A stretch of 64,000 bases of DNA from Salvelinus alpinus (Eukaryota > Chordata > Actinopteri > Salmoniformes > Salmonidae), in assembly GCF_045679555.1 (NCBI RefSeq), contig NC_092110.1, forward strand, positions 847,501-911,500, read 5' to 3'. Below are positions 46,052 to 56,942 of this stretch, piece after piece. Within the stretch, counting starts at the first letter, position 1, and the number at the start of each line of letters is the position of its first letter. Both the position numbers and the translations under genes were made by a program. Below the pieces are notes generated by a model. It was given only the letters and a program-made list of their open reading frames with translations, ran no database searches and had not been told where the DNA came from.

Positions 46052-46697
46052 GAGTGTGTGAATCTTGCTTGGATTACATGGATGACTCTGACTTTTCTGA
46101 TAACAATTCCCAAAACCACAAGGATTCCATTGGATAGCTGAAGGAACATCTCAATAGAAAGAATTCATGTAAACTTCTCTGGGAGTCCCAGGGTGTGGTA
46201 ACAGGGCACGGTGGCAACAATGCATGCATCTGGAGCATGATCAACTCACATAGAATAAACAGTCCTTATCTGATTTAGTCCCTTCAGTGATGTGAATCCT
46301 GGTTTGCTGTCCTTGTAGTGGCCTCTGATTTGAGAGTCCAGGCTGTAAAAACAAATAATGGGCAGTACTTTTAAGAACGTGACCCTGTACTGCAACTCCA
46401 TTCTCCTCAGAGTTGGAGTCTAACTGCCAGTCAAATGTCTGTTGCTGGCCTCCGGAGGCTTCCAATATGAGCCTCAGAGCCTGTTCCAAAACAAGCAAGC
46501 AGCAGCCTACGTTTGCAGGAATGTGTAGGTTGCCGCTCCACTTGTCCAGAAGTTGCCCCTAAGTAGCTACACACACACCCCACATCCCTGCAATGTAACC
46601 AAACCACTAGGCAGGCAGCACATTTGGGCAGTGGCACTATTCTGAGTGGCTTCTCCCTTCAGAGACAACATACAAGGCCCCAATTAGGTCCAGTACA
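46052..46697 (-). other. Probable 3' UTR and downstream of the receptor exon
   Basis: Lies directly downstream of the receptor stop codon on the minus strand. An 85-codon ORF at 46241-46498 has no motif. No unambiguous polyadenylation signal was identified. Confidence 0.4.
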
Positions 46698-46967
46698 TCA
46701 AAGGGTGAACTCGGAGACAGCACTGGGATGGCACAGCTCCAGCTGGGCGTGCGTCTGCTTCCCCAGGGAGGACTTGAAGAAAGACTCCCTGGACCGCAGG
46801 AGGGGCGTCTTGCACAGGGCTCCCCAGAAGAAGCGCAGCACTGATGGGCTGAGGAAGATGAACACCCAGGGGTCCACGATGGAGTTGGTTGAGAGAAAGA
46901 GGAGGGCAATGAGGTCCATCTTGTGGCTCTCCTTCCTCTGCCCCGTGGAGTTGATATAAACACGGAT
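46698..46967 (-). CDS. Prostanoid receptor (EP2-like), last coding exon
   Basis: Terminal exon of a class A GPCR for prostaglandins, probably prostaglandin E2 receptor EP2, which raises cAMP through Gs at the plasma membrane. The 89 codons run from [16 protein letters not shown] (extracellular loop 3) through TM7, with [18 protein letters not shown]. The DPW in place of NPxxY is the prostanoid-receptor hallmark, and NSIxDPWVF fits EP2 best. A cytoplasmic tail ends SAVSEFTL, then TGA at 46698-46700. The exon begins right after a pyrimidine-rich acceptor (CTCTTGTCTCTTAG) at the family's usual intron position before loop 3. TM1-6 are not found to the right, up to 64000, so the intron is longer than 17 kb or this exon is orphaned. 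The family is firm; the subtype (EP2 versus a close paralogue) is less so. Confidence 0.85.
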   Translation of the reverse strand: MRVYINSTGQRKESHKMDLIALLFLSTNSIVDPWVFIFLSPSVLRFFWGALCKTPLLRSRESFFKSSLGKQTHAQLELCHPSAVSEFTL

Positions 46968-47049
46968 CTAAGAGACAAGAGAGGAAGAGAAGACCCTGAA
47001 TAATGAGTCCTGATCAAATGACTTACTGAGGAATCCCACCGCTGCCACC

Positions 47050-48045
47050 AACATCCAAAACAAAGGTAATGTGGTTTGGTAAGAAGAATGCCCCTCTCCC
47101 CACCTGTGTGATTACTACCTTTGAGGGTTTAGAGCTTGAGGTAGTCACCTCATATAAGCACTTGGGAGTACGGCTAGACAGTACACTGTCCTTCTCTCAG
47201 CACATATCAAAGTTGCAGGCTAAGGTTAAATCTAGACCTGGATTCGTAATCTCTCCTCTTTCACCCCAGCTGCCAAACTAACCCTGATTCAGATGACCAT
47301 CCTACCCATGCTAGATTACGGAGATGTAATTTATAGATCAGTAGGTAAGCGTGCTCTCGAGCGGCTAGATGTTCTTTACCATTCAGCCATCAGATTTGCC
47401 ACCAAAGCTCCTTATAGGACACATCACTGCACTCTATACTCCTCTGTAAACTGGTAATCTCTGTATACCTGTCACAAGACCCACTGGTTGATGCTTATTT
47501 ATAAAACCCTCTTAGGCCTCACTACCCCCTGTCTAAGATACCTACTGCAGCCCTCATCCTCCACATACAACACCCGTTCTGCCAGTCACATTCTGGTAAA
47601 GGTCCCCAAAGCACACACATCCCTGGGTTGCTCCTCTTTTCAGTTCGCTGCAGCTAGCGACTGGAACAAGCTACAAAAAAAACTCAAACTGGACAGTTTT
47701 ATCTCCATCTCTTCATTCAAAGACTCAATCATGGACACTCTTACTGACAGTTGTGTCTGCTTCGCGTGATGTATTGTTGTCTCTACCTTCTTGCCTTTGT
47801 GCTGTTGTCTGTGCCCAATAATGTTTGTACTATGTTTTGTTGCTACCATGTTGTTGTCATGTGGTGTTGCGACCAAGCTTTTGTTGTCTTTGGTCTCTCT
47901 TTATGTAGTGTTGTGGTGTCTTTCTTGTTGTGATGTGTGTTTTGTCCGAGATTTTTAATCCCAGCCCCCGTCCCCGCAGGAGGCCTTTTGCCTTTTGGTA
48001 GACCGTCATTGTTAATAAGAATTTGTTCTTATTAAAAAATTTAAA
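47050..48045 (+). pseudogene. 5'-truncated LINE with SINE-type 3' tail
   Basis: C-terminal half of a LINE RT protein. It starts VMWFGKKNAPLPTCVITT (47066 onward) and continues VVTSYKHLGVRLDSTLSFSQ, then after frameshifts near 47250 and 47450 LMLIYKTLLGLTTPCLRYLL and SFQFAAASDWNKLQ, with a stop at 47767-47769. The 3' UTR ends GACCGTCATTGTTAATAAGA, then ATTTGTTCTT, the same tail as the SINE at 32722-32910. That tail is reported for the salmonid HpaI SINE/RSg-1 LINE pair. This LINE is a different lineage from the one at 16446-19391. Confidence 0.87.
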
Positions 48046-48618
48046 AACGGTCTAAGTGCGGGATCCTTGCCTGAAGCTGGTGTAGTGGGTACAGCACATA
48101 CTGCAGCACATATTCCCCACCCCAGCGTGGGTACTAATCACAGTCCCACCACTATTCCGCATCTCCCCATCTGTTTCCCCACTCATTTAATCCTCTCTGT
48201 TTGAATAAAATTTAAATACACAAAACATTATCTTTAAAACAAAGTGTGTGATCCCACCGATGCTACCGGCCGTCTCAACATGCTGTCACCACCAATCACT
48301 AGCAAGGCTTAACATCTGATTCTCCAAGCTCTCGCAAACATCTTTGTTCTTCCATTCTCCCAAAAGTCAAAGAGACCAGAATGTAATCCTTGCCTGCTCC
48401 TAACCAGCCAAACCACATTCCTTGAATCCTTTTTGAAACCCTTGTTTTGGAGATTAGCGTCAATGTCAGATTATTGAAAACAGATCGTCTTTGGTGGAAA
48501 CAAAAGCTTCAGAAGCTAATAATTCATTAAATCTGGAGTTATACAAAAAAAAATTTTTTTGTAATAAATAAATATTGAAACATATTTGATGTAGTGGGTC
48601 GGGTCACTTGACCCGAAA
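48046..48618. other. Unannotated spacer
   Basis: Mixed AT-rich sequence. No gene, TIR or RNA recognised. Confidence 0.45.
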
Positions 48619-49098
48619 TACAGAAAGTATTCACACCCCTTGACTTTTTCCACATTTTGTTGTCTTACAGCCTGAATTTAAAATTGATTAAATTGTGTCA
48701 CTGGTCTACACACAATAACCCATCATGTCAAAGTGGAATTATGTTTTTACAAATTAATAAAAAAAATGAAAGCTGAAATGTCTCGAGTCAATACGTATTC
48801 AACCACTTTGTTATGGCAAGCCTAAATAATTTCAGGAGTCAAAATGTGCTTAACAAGCCACTTAATAAGTTGCATGGACTCACTCTGTGCAATAATAGGG
48901 TTTAACATAATTTTTGAATGACTACCTCATCTCTGTACCCCACATATACAATATCTGTAAAGATCCCTCAGTTGAGCAGTGAATTTCAAACACAGATTCA
49001 ACCAAAAAGACAAGGAGGTTTTCCAATGCCTTGCAAAGTGCACCTATCAGTAAATGGGTAAAAAAAATGTAAAAAGAAGACACTGAAAAACCCTTTGA

Positions 49099-49786
49099 TC
49101 CACATGGAAAACTAAAGGCATAGAAACCGTAAATGACTTGGTAACAGGAAATACATTAATTTACATGAAAGAAATTAAAAAGTAATTTTGGACTGATCAA
49201 TGTAGATAGTTTCAAATACATGCAATGTAAAAGTTACATCACAAAACTTATATTTGAAATATTTTGGACATTACAGCAACCTAGAGCGAATCTTATTTGA
49301 ATCAGAAAATGATGTTAATATGATAGGGAAGATAAATACAATCTTGCAGAGAGCATATCCAACTGACAATCTCTTAGAAAAAAAATATGAACTATTGGAA
49401 CCAAGACTTAAAAAGAACTGATGTTGGCTCAAGATGGAGGGAAAGTTGGAGTGTAATTAACAAAATTACAGTTAACTAAAATGTACGCTTAATCCAGTAT
49501 AACTAAATGTATAGAATTTTTTTATACAAGAGACAAAATGCACAAATTTTACAGCACAATGGGAAAACATTTATTAATTAAAATACTGAAAGTGCCGGGG
49601 CTACGGAGAGGAACAAAAAGGTGCAGTTTACAGACCATGTAGCAGAAAGTGATGGGGGTGTGTGCTAGTGGGTCTGGGCAGGTGGGATGTAGTTGATGTT
49701 TGTATGATGTGTGTGTGTGTGTGTGTTTGTGTTTTGTATTGCTTATAAAAGATCTAATAAAAAAAGTACAACAAAAATGAATTAAT
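49099..49786 (+). mobile_element. 5'-truncated L1-type LINE insertion
   Basis: Flanked by a 10-bp target duplication, AACCCTTTGA (49089-49098 and 49787-49796). The interior has WRESWSVINKITVN, NVRLIQY and YTRDKMHKFYSTM-type codons, which match the C-terminal region of L1 ORF2. Stops interrupt the frame. The 3' end has a (GT)n run at about 49706-49730, then an A-rich tail with AATAAAAAAAG. Confidence 0.72.
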
Positions 49787-50130
49787 AACCCTTTGAGTGT
49801 GGTGAAGTTATTATTTACACTTTGGATGGTATATCAATACACCCAGTCACTACAAAGATACAGGTGTCCTTCCTAACTCAGTTGCCAAAGAGGAAAGAAA
49901 CCGCTCAGGGATTTCACCACAAGGCCAATAGCAAAAATAAGGGAATTAGAGCTAAACAGGCAAAATCCTAGAGGAAAACCTGGTTCAGTCTGCTTTCCAA
50001 CAGACACTGTAAGACAAATTCACCTTTCAGCAAGACAATAACCTAAACCACAAGGCCAAATATACACTGGAGTTGCTTCCTAAGACAACATTGAATGTTT
50101 CTGAGTGGCCTAGTTACAGTTTTGACTTAC

Positions 50131-50790
50131 AAACCTCTTAAGGACCTTTTTTTTCAATTTTCGCCTAAAATGTCACACCCAAATGGAAACACTTTGAAGT
50201 TTGCTGAAATGTGAAATTAATGTAGGAGAATATAACACATTAGATCTGGTAAAAGATAATACAAACAAAAAAACATGTGTTTTCAATTAAGTTTAAGTTT
50301 ACACACTCCCAGGAATGTCATACATGATGGATCATTAGCTTAAACACTGGCCATCTAGATGTGTGAAAGTTAGACGGGGTGGCTGTGGAGCCAGAGAGCA
50401 GGGGTTCAAACTGTAGAACCCAGTTCTTATGTATGATTTTATCAAACAAAACTATGCTACATTTTATCTCTGGGACCCTCGGGATGACAAATCAGAGCAA
50501 AATTACTGAAGCACATTATTTACCATCAGAGGTGAATGTATCAAACCAGTTGCCATGAGAAAGGTTTTTTGCTGTTGTGCACTCTCCTCAAACAATAGCA
50601 TGGTATTTCTTCACTGTAGTAGCTACTGTAAATTGGACAGTGCAGTTAGATTAACAATAATTTAAGCTTTATGGGCATATAAGACATGTCTATGTCCTGG
50701 AAAGTTTGCTGTTACTTACAACGTCATACTAATCACATTAGTGCACATTAGCTCAACCGTCCCGGTATAGCGACACCGATCCCGGAGAGA
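50131..50790. mobile_element. TTAA-duplicating element, copy 2 (660 bp)
   Basis: Begins AAACCTCTTAAGGACC and ends CCCGGAGAGA. Flanked by TTAC (50127-50130, a one-base change from TTAA) and TTAA (50791-50794). The Tc1-like host reads on across the gap. It shares GACAAATCAGAG and GAGAATATAACACA words with copy 3. Confidence 0.78.
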
Positions 50791-50951
50791 TTAAATCGGC
50801 TTGAAAATCTATAGCAAGAAAATGGCTATCTACAGTAGCGATAATCAACAACCAACTTCACAGAGCTTAAAGAATTTTAAAATAATAATTTTGAATTCAG
50901 GCAAATTGTAGAATAAGTCAAAGAGTATGAATAGTTTCTGAAGGCACTGTA

Positions 50952-53211
50952 GCTATTCCACATGCTAAATGGCAAAGAGCCGAAAAGGTATTTACGGGAA
51001 TGAAACAAGATTTGGTCAGGTACACATTTCCACCGGACTGTCTGTCGCTAGATACCTTATAACAGTTGCTATTTTCTAAATTAAAGTCAAATAAAGTATA
51101 TTATTTTTGGAGAAAATGACATCAATTTCCCTCTTAAGTAATTCCACAATAATGATCGGAAAATGTAACCAACCATCTCACAGGTTTTTATTACTCTTGG
51201 TATTAGTGAAACAGTGGAGATGCACATCCCTCGACCGAGCACACACACACAAACTGTATGCTGCTAAACTGGGTGTACTGTTGGGGTTTCCCAGTGTGAC
51301 TCAAGAGTGCTGTGTCCAGTAAAAGTGAAAGTATTCTAGACTCTTTCAGGGCAATTTCCTGAAACATCTATCATTACGACAATATCCTGTGGGTGGAACT
51401 AGCAGTGTGAACAACCCTGAGTAGAGTGGAAAAACACCACAGCCATGCCTGTACGAGACCTTAGATTACACAAATTACAATGGGGCAACATAATGAGCTG
51501 AACTCTACTGTGTGAATTGTTGACACAGAGTTATTCTAATATCAGTCTGCATTATGCAAACGCAGTAACGCCTTTATAAGTACTTCCAGATGAACACTTT
51601 GTGTTGAACTTGTTGATTCTCCAAGACTCTTTCTCAATAGTCTTCCATGGTGTCCTTTCTCCATGCCCTCTCAGAACACATTGGGGAAGAACACCCATGG
51701 TTCCTCCCTTCTGACCTCCTTCAATGCATTTTGAGTAGGAAGCGATGAGTTAGGACTTGAGAAATCGAGCAAAGATCATTGAGAAATGGCTTACATGTAC
51801 ATTTGGTATCTCCCTCCCCCAACCGAGTTGCCATTTTGTTTGCCAATAATCAGGCTGTTAGGGAACACCACCTTAATCCCAGGGTTTAATACTAAATAAC
51901 AAATATTTCATAGAACTCCTTTATATTCTCTACTAATTATGTTTGTCAGAACCCTATGTGCCCTCGATCTGGAACAAACTGTCTGGATTGTGTAATTATT
52001 GATTAGGTAGAGAACACTTTGGGCAGATATTGAGGAGACATGCAGAAACCTGTATTCTCAGTCAGTGTCTTATTGCAACAGTGAAATGCTGTTTAATTAT
52101 TAATCATTTCATCGGTGCCTGAGGGCACAGTAACGAGGGAAAGTCGAGCAAGCAGTGCTCTCACAGGCAGGATCCGGTTTCATCGACAGCAGGCAGACGT
52201 AGAGTATAGGCGCCAACCCCACAGGGGGGGTCTGACTGTTTGCATTACCATAGAGTGCCCTATATTGCCTATAAGACTACCTCTGAGTGATAAGATAGAC
52301 ATTAACCAAAAAGTGGGAGATAAGTTTTAAAAAAGCCTAAGATTCTCATTTATCCCCATTTACCACCTTCAACGTATTGGTTGTTATCAATAAGTGTCAC
52401 AATAGGGTGTCCGAACGAAATGGTATGTTTGAAATGGAAAAAATGATGACGTTATTGATGACAACCTATACAAGTTGCGTGGTTAACAAGCGTACTTTTA
52501 TGTGGGATCCTATGTTTTGCCTGATAAGCCAGGCCGATGTTCCGCTTGATATATATACGGTGGGTTGGAGCGTCATTGGGCATCCATGTGTTTGTGTCTT
52601 GGGCTTTTTTTGCTTTGTACACTCCCATAGGGGCAGGCACCTTGTCAATTTAGCAGTAGAGCATTTCTTGGTAACAAGTCTATTTAATAAATCGATGCAT
52701 CTCTTCCATCATATGAAGCGGGGGTTGGTTGAGATGGAAACTTGGTCCCACTGTTAGTTCACTGGCCTCTATGTGACCCTGATGAAGCTCTAATTGAAGA
52801 TGAGAATTCTAGATAGTATCTTCATTGGTGTTGTGCATTTATAGGTATAATGCATTATGGTATGGTAATAATGCATTCACTTGTAATAATGTTTGACCCC
52901 ATCGGCCATGTTTGAATACCCTCACTTACATTCTAAATAGTACCCAAAATAAAACGTTTTATATTATGAGAAATTTTGCATGCTTTAAATGCCAGGATGT
53001 CATACTATTTTAGGGTTTTAATCTAGTAGAATTGTCTGCATAGTATGTGGGATGATTAGTATGTCGTTTTAGTAAGCAAAGTAAGACAGATTTAGGAAAC
53101 AGCAATCATAAAAAGGTCCAAAGTCAACTTTTTTTTACAAAAGTGTTTAGGTTTTGTGAGGGACTGGTGGGTGTCATTTGGTTTCCTGCCTACATGACGA
53201 ATAATGTGACC
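50952..53211. other. Long spacer, no element recognised
   Basis: A 126-codon ORF at 52377-52757 (MVVINKCHNRVSERNG...) has no recognised motif or exon signals and is probably chance. No repeats could be paired. It lies upstream of the receptor exon on the minus strand and would be intron sequence if that gene is continuous. Confidence 0.4.
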
Positions 53212-53219
53212 TACTAGAG

Positions 53220-54185
53220 CAGGGGTGTCAAACTCATTTCGCATCGTGGGCCACATACGGCCTAGGGAGATGTCAAGTGGGCCGGACCATTAAAATTATA
53301 CCATACTCTGCTATAAATAACCAAAATATCATGTCTTTCCTTTGTTTTGGTGTAAAGAAGCACAAGAACATTAGGAAAATATTGAAATTTAATGAACTAT
53401 CCTTTTACAAAACATTTCATGAAACACCTCATATTTCCTTAGACAAATGTGCAATTTACTTTTATCATTCACAAATATGCATTGCAACTGATCCCACTGA
53501 TTGTACAAAGGCACAAAACTTTAATTGGTACTGAAAAATATAGTAATGCACTTTAAGATTATTTCGCTAGCAATTAGGTAGCTGGCTTTTACCGCTGCTT
53601 CACTGACTTCTCGGCTCTGGATGAAAGTTGACTGCTGTTTCCTCAGACCCGCCAGCAATTCGTTAATCTTATCTCTTCTCAGTTGTCCTTGCAAGCCGTC
53701 ATATTTTTCGCTGTGATGAGTCTCGTAGTGGCGTCGAATATTATATTCCTTCAATACCGAAACTTGTTGCAAACACACCAAGCACGAAGGTTTTCCGTGC
53801 ATCTCTGTAAATAAATAGGACGTGGTCCATTTTTCTTTGAAAATTCTACACTCCTTATCTACTTTTCTCCGTTTGGATAACGACATTTTGGCTAATGAGG
53901 GTGTAGCGGAGAGGTAGAGACCAAGGTATTAACAACGTCGTAACAAGCAGCAGATGGCGCATTGATACCGTCTGCTGTTTTCAGTCTGTCTCAGTGATGC
54001 GGCTTGTCTTCTACTCTGATGGAAAGAGTGCGCCCCTTAGCGGATAATCCATGAATTGCAGCGAATTAAAAATATTAATTCCATGTCTTTTATGCATTTT
54101 TTCCACTTTCAAATTATCCTGCGGGCCTGATCGAACCTCCTTGGGGGCCGGTTCCGGCCCGCGGGCCGTATGTTTGACACCCCTG
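53220..54185 (-). mobile_element. Internally deleted hAT, 966 bp, perfect TSD
   Basis: Left CAGGGGTGTCAAACTCATTT and right ...GTATGTTTGACACCCCTG. The 8-bp duplication TACTAGAG at 53212-53219 and 54186-54193 is exact. It keeps both ends and only the first part of the transposase. Confidence 0.93.
53521..53886 (-). CDS. BED zinc-finger ORF, truncated hAT transposase
   Basis: An open frame of 121 codons starting at ATG 53886 (MSLSKRRKVDKECRIFKEKW). It has a complete BED-type finger: CLVC, then NIRRHYETHH, about residues 35-60. A short helical segment follows (LRRDKINELLAGLRKQQSTF, VSEAAVKASYLIASEI). After residue about 108 the family's catalytic domain should begin. Instead the frame runs into unrelated sequence (ILKCITIFFSTN) and stops, so the RNase H-like core and dimerisation domain are deleted. 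No lesion interrupts what remains. If transcribed it would give a DNA-binding protein without transposase activity. Whether it is expressed cannot be seen here. Confidence 0.8.
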   Translation of the reverse strand: MSLSKRRKVDKECRIFKEKWTTSYLFTEMHGKPSCLVCLQQVSVLKEYNIRRHYETHHSEKYDGLQGQLRRDKINELLAGLRKQQSTFIQSREVSEAAVKASYLIASEIILKCITIFFSTN

Positions 54186-54193
54186 TACTAGAG

Positions 54194-54477
54194 GATACCA
54201 TTCCGCCCACCTCATTGCTGTCTACTTAATTTCTCTCCTATTAAAGTGTATTTCAATACACTAATACACTTCATGTAAGTGTTGAACTACATACACTTGT
54301 GTAATGTGTTTATATCATAGCACAACTGGGTCCCTATAGGAATAGCGTAAGTTGGTGAAGAAAACTGGGAAACTGACATGAAGAGCACATGTTCAACTTA
54401 ATAATAAAAAACATGTTTTCCCCATCTCAAGGAGGTTAAATAAATAAAAATACAATAGTAAGTCGAAAATAAAATAA
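54194..54477. other. Short spacer
   Basis: AT-rich; nothing recognised. Confidence 0.5.
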
Positions 54478-54581
54478 AATGTTGTCACATGTGCTGAATA
54501 CAACAGGTGTAAGACCTCACAGTGAAATGCTTGCTTACAAGCTCTTAACCAACAAATACACTTTAATAGGAGAGAAATTAA
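54478..54581 (-). pseudogene. LINE 3' end, distal piece
   Basis: On the minus strand this is the LINE terminus (AAGCAAGCATTTCACTGTGA, then TGTATTCAGCACATGTGAC, then TTTTA-type tail). It is split from the rest of the copy by the TTAA element at 54582-55373. Confidence 0.82.
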
Positions 54582-55373
54582 CTTAGGGATAGGCCCCTTT
54601 TTTCTCCATTTCCTGTCTGAATGACGTGCCCAAAGTAAACTGCCTGTAGCTCAGGCCCTGAAGCCAGGATATGCATATAATTGGTACCATTGGAAAGAAA
54701 ACACTTTTTGTAGTGTTTGTGGAAATGTTAAAATAATGTAGGAGAATATAACACAATAGATATGGTAGGAGAAAATCCAAAGAAAAACCAACCAGAATTA
54801 AGAGAGACCATCCTCTTAGAAATGCAAGAGAAAGGTCATATTCTAAATTAGTTACTCCCTGGATGCAATTCCTATGGCTTCCACAGGGTGTCAACAGTCT
54901 ATGTTCAAGGTTTTAGGCTTGTAACTTTAAAAACGAATAAGAAATAACATTTTTAGTAGAAGGACACAATCTTGGAAATTCGTGTTTGAGCACGCCATGA
55001 AGAAATTACGCACCTGCTAAAATCGGCTTCCTATTGAACATACTTCTTTCCGAAATAAATATTATATTTTGATTACATTTTAGGATATCTGAGGAGTAAA
55101 TAGAAACGTATTTTGACTGGTTGAAACAAAGTTTAGGGGTAGATTTTTAGATTCCTTTAACGGCAAGTTGAACGAGTGGATTACTCAAATCAATGGCGCC
55201 AACTAAACAGACTTTTTGGGATATAAAGAAGGATTTTATCTAACAAAACGACACTACATGTTATAGCTGGGACCCTTTGGATGACAAATCAGAGGAAGAT
55301 TTTCAAAAAGTAAGTGAATATTTAATCGTTATATATGAATGTATGAAACCTGTGCCGGTGGAAAAATATTTTG
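54582..55373. mobile_element. TTAA-duplicating element, copy 3 (792 bp)
   Basis: Begins CTTAGGGATAGG and is flanked by TTAA at 54578-54581 and 55374-55377. It interrupts the 3' UTR of a minus-strand LINE that continues on both sides. It shares GACGTGCCCAAAGTAAAC, GATATGCATATAATTGGTA and ATGGCGCCAACTAAAC with copy 1. No transposase. Confidence 0.85.
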
Positions 55374-56942
55374 TTAAGTAATTAAAAAATAAATAAAAGT
55401 AACAAATAATTAAACAGCAGCAGTAAAATAACAATAGCGAGGCTATATACAGGGGGTACCGGTAAAGAGTCAATGTGCGGGGGCACCGGTTAGTCGAGGT
55501 AATTGAGGTAATATGTACATGTAGGTAGAGTTAAAGTGGCTATGCATAGATAATAAACAGAGTAGTAGCAGCGTAAAAGAGGGGTCTGGGTAAACCTTTG
55601 ATTAGCTGTTCAGGAGTCTTATGGCTTGCGAGTAGAAGCTATTAAGAAGCCTTTTGGACCTAGACTTGGCGCTCCGGTACCGCTTCCTGTGCGGTAGCAG
55701 AGAGAACAGTTCATGACTAGGATGGCAGGAGTTTTTGACCATTTTTAGGGCCTTCCTCTGACACCGCCTGGTATAGAGTTCCTGGATGAAAGGAAGCTTG
55801 GTCCCTGTGATGAAATGGGCCATTGCGTGCCTTGCGGTCGGAGGCCGAGCTGTTGCCATACCAGGCAGTGATGCAACCAGTCAGGATGCTCTCGATGGTG
55901 TAGGTGTAGAACCATTTGAGGATCTGAGGACCCATGTCAAATATTTTTTGTCTCTTGAGGGGGAATAGGCTTTGTAGTGCCCTCTTCACGACTGTCTTAG
56001 TGTATTTGGACCATGTTAGTTTGTTGGTGATGTGGACACCAAGGAACTTGAAGCTCTCAACCTGCTCCACTACAGCCCCGTCGATGAGAATGGGGTTGCG
56101 CTCGGTCCTCCTTTTTCTGTAGTCACAACCATCTCCTTTGTCTTGATCACGTTGAGGGAGAGGTTGTTGTCCTTGCACCACACAGCCACATCTCTGACCT
56201 CCTCCCTATAGGCTGTCTCATCGTTGTTGGTGATCAGGCCAACCACTGTTGTGTCAACGGCAAACTTGATGATGGTGTTGGAGTCGTGTCTGGCTATGCA
56301 GTCATGAGTGAACAGGGAGTACAGGAGAGGACTGAGCATGCATCCCTGAGGGTCCCCCGTGTTGAGGATCAGCGTGGTGGATGTGTTGTTACCTACCGTT
56401 ACCACCTTGGGGCGGCCCGTCAGGAAGTCCAGGATCCAGTTGCAAAGGGAGGTGTTTAGTCCCAGGGTCCTTAGCTTAGTGATGAGCTTTGAGGGCACTA
56501 TGGTGTTGAACCCTGAGCTGTAGTCAATGAATAGCATTCTCACATAGGTGTTCCTTTTGTCCAGGTGGAAAAGGGCAGTGTGGAGCGCAATAGAGACTGC
56601 ATCATCTGTGGATCTGTTGGAGTGGTATGCAAATTGGAGTGGGTCTAGGGATTCTGGGATAATGGTCCCATGACCAGCCTTTCAAAGCACTTCATGGCTA
56701 CAGACATGAGTGCTATCAGTCGGTAGTCATTTAGGCAGGTTACCTTAGTGTTCTTGGGCACACGGACTATGGTGGTCTGCTTGAAACATGTTGGTAATAC
56801 AGACTCAAATAGGGACAGGTTGAAAATGTCAGTGAAGACACTTGCCAGTTGGTCAGCACATGCTCAGAGTACACGTCCTGGTAATCTGTCTGGCCTTGTG
56901 AATATTGACCTGTATAAAGGTCTTACTCACATTGGCTACGGA
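55374..56942 (-). pseudogene. 5'-truncated LINE (RT and C-terminus), broken
   Basis: Reading leftwards from 56942: the [16 protein letters not shown] and VLVPKNTKV-like RT start, then [31 protein letters not shown] and [10 protein letters not shown] (56070-56543). The catalytic FADD is changed to FAVD, which alone would kill RT activity. Then [15 protein letters not shown] and CITAWYGNS (55717-56181), and SAKSRSKRLLNSFYSQAIRL (55602-55859). Frameshifts separate the three parts. The 5' end abuts an LTR remnant at 56943. It is the same subfamily as the older LINE at 19928-20398. Confidence 0.9.

Larger units (their letters stand above)
48621..50949 (+). mobile_element. Decayed Tc1-like element, copy 2, with two insertions
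   Basis: The left end (CAGAAAGTATTCACACCCCT, with its first bases lost) follows TA at 48619-48620. The right end AGTTTCTGAAGGCACTG is followed by TA at 50950-50951. Related to 28834-29665 in inverse orientation. Transposase traces (about 49980-50126 and 50795-50870: QQDNNLNHKAKYTLELLP-like, then a LENL-like block) are heavily mutated. It is interrupted by an L1 piece (49099-49786) and a TTAA element (50131-50790). Confidence 0.83.

Noticed and set aside
46241..46498. 85-codon ORF downstream of the receptor stop
   Set aside because: No motif; most likely 3' UTR or intergenic sequence.
46637..47017. 126-codon ORF overlapping the receptor exon
   Set aside because: It is the wrong frame of the same strand; the 46698-46967 frame has the DPW motif and fits the splice acceptor.
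52377..52757. 126-codon ORF as a possible gene
   Set aside because: No family motif, no exon signals and no supporting context; length is within chance for this amount of DNA.
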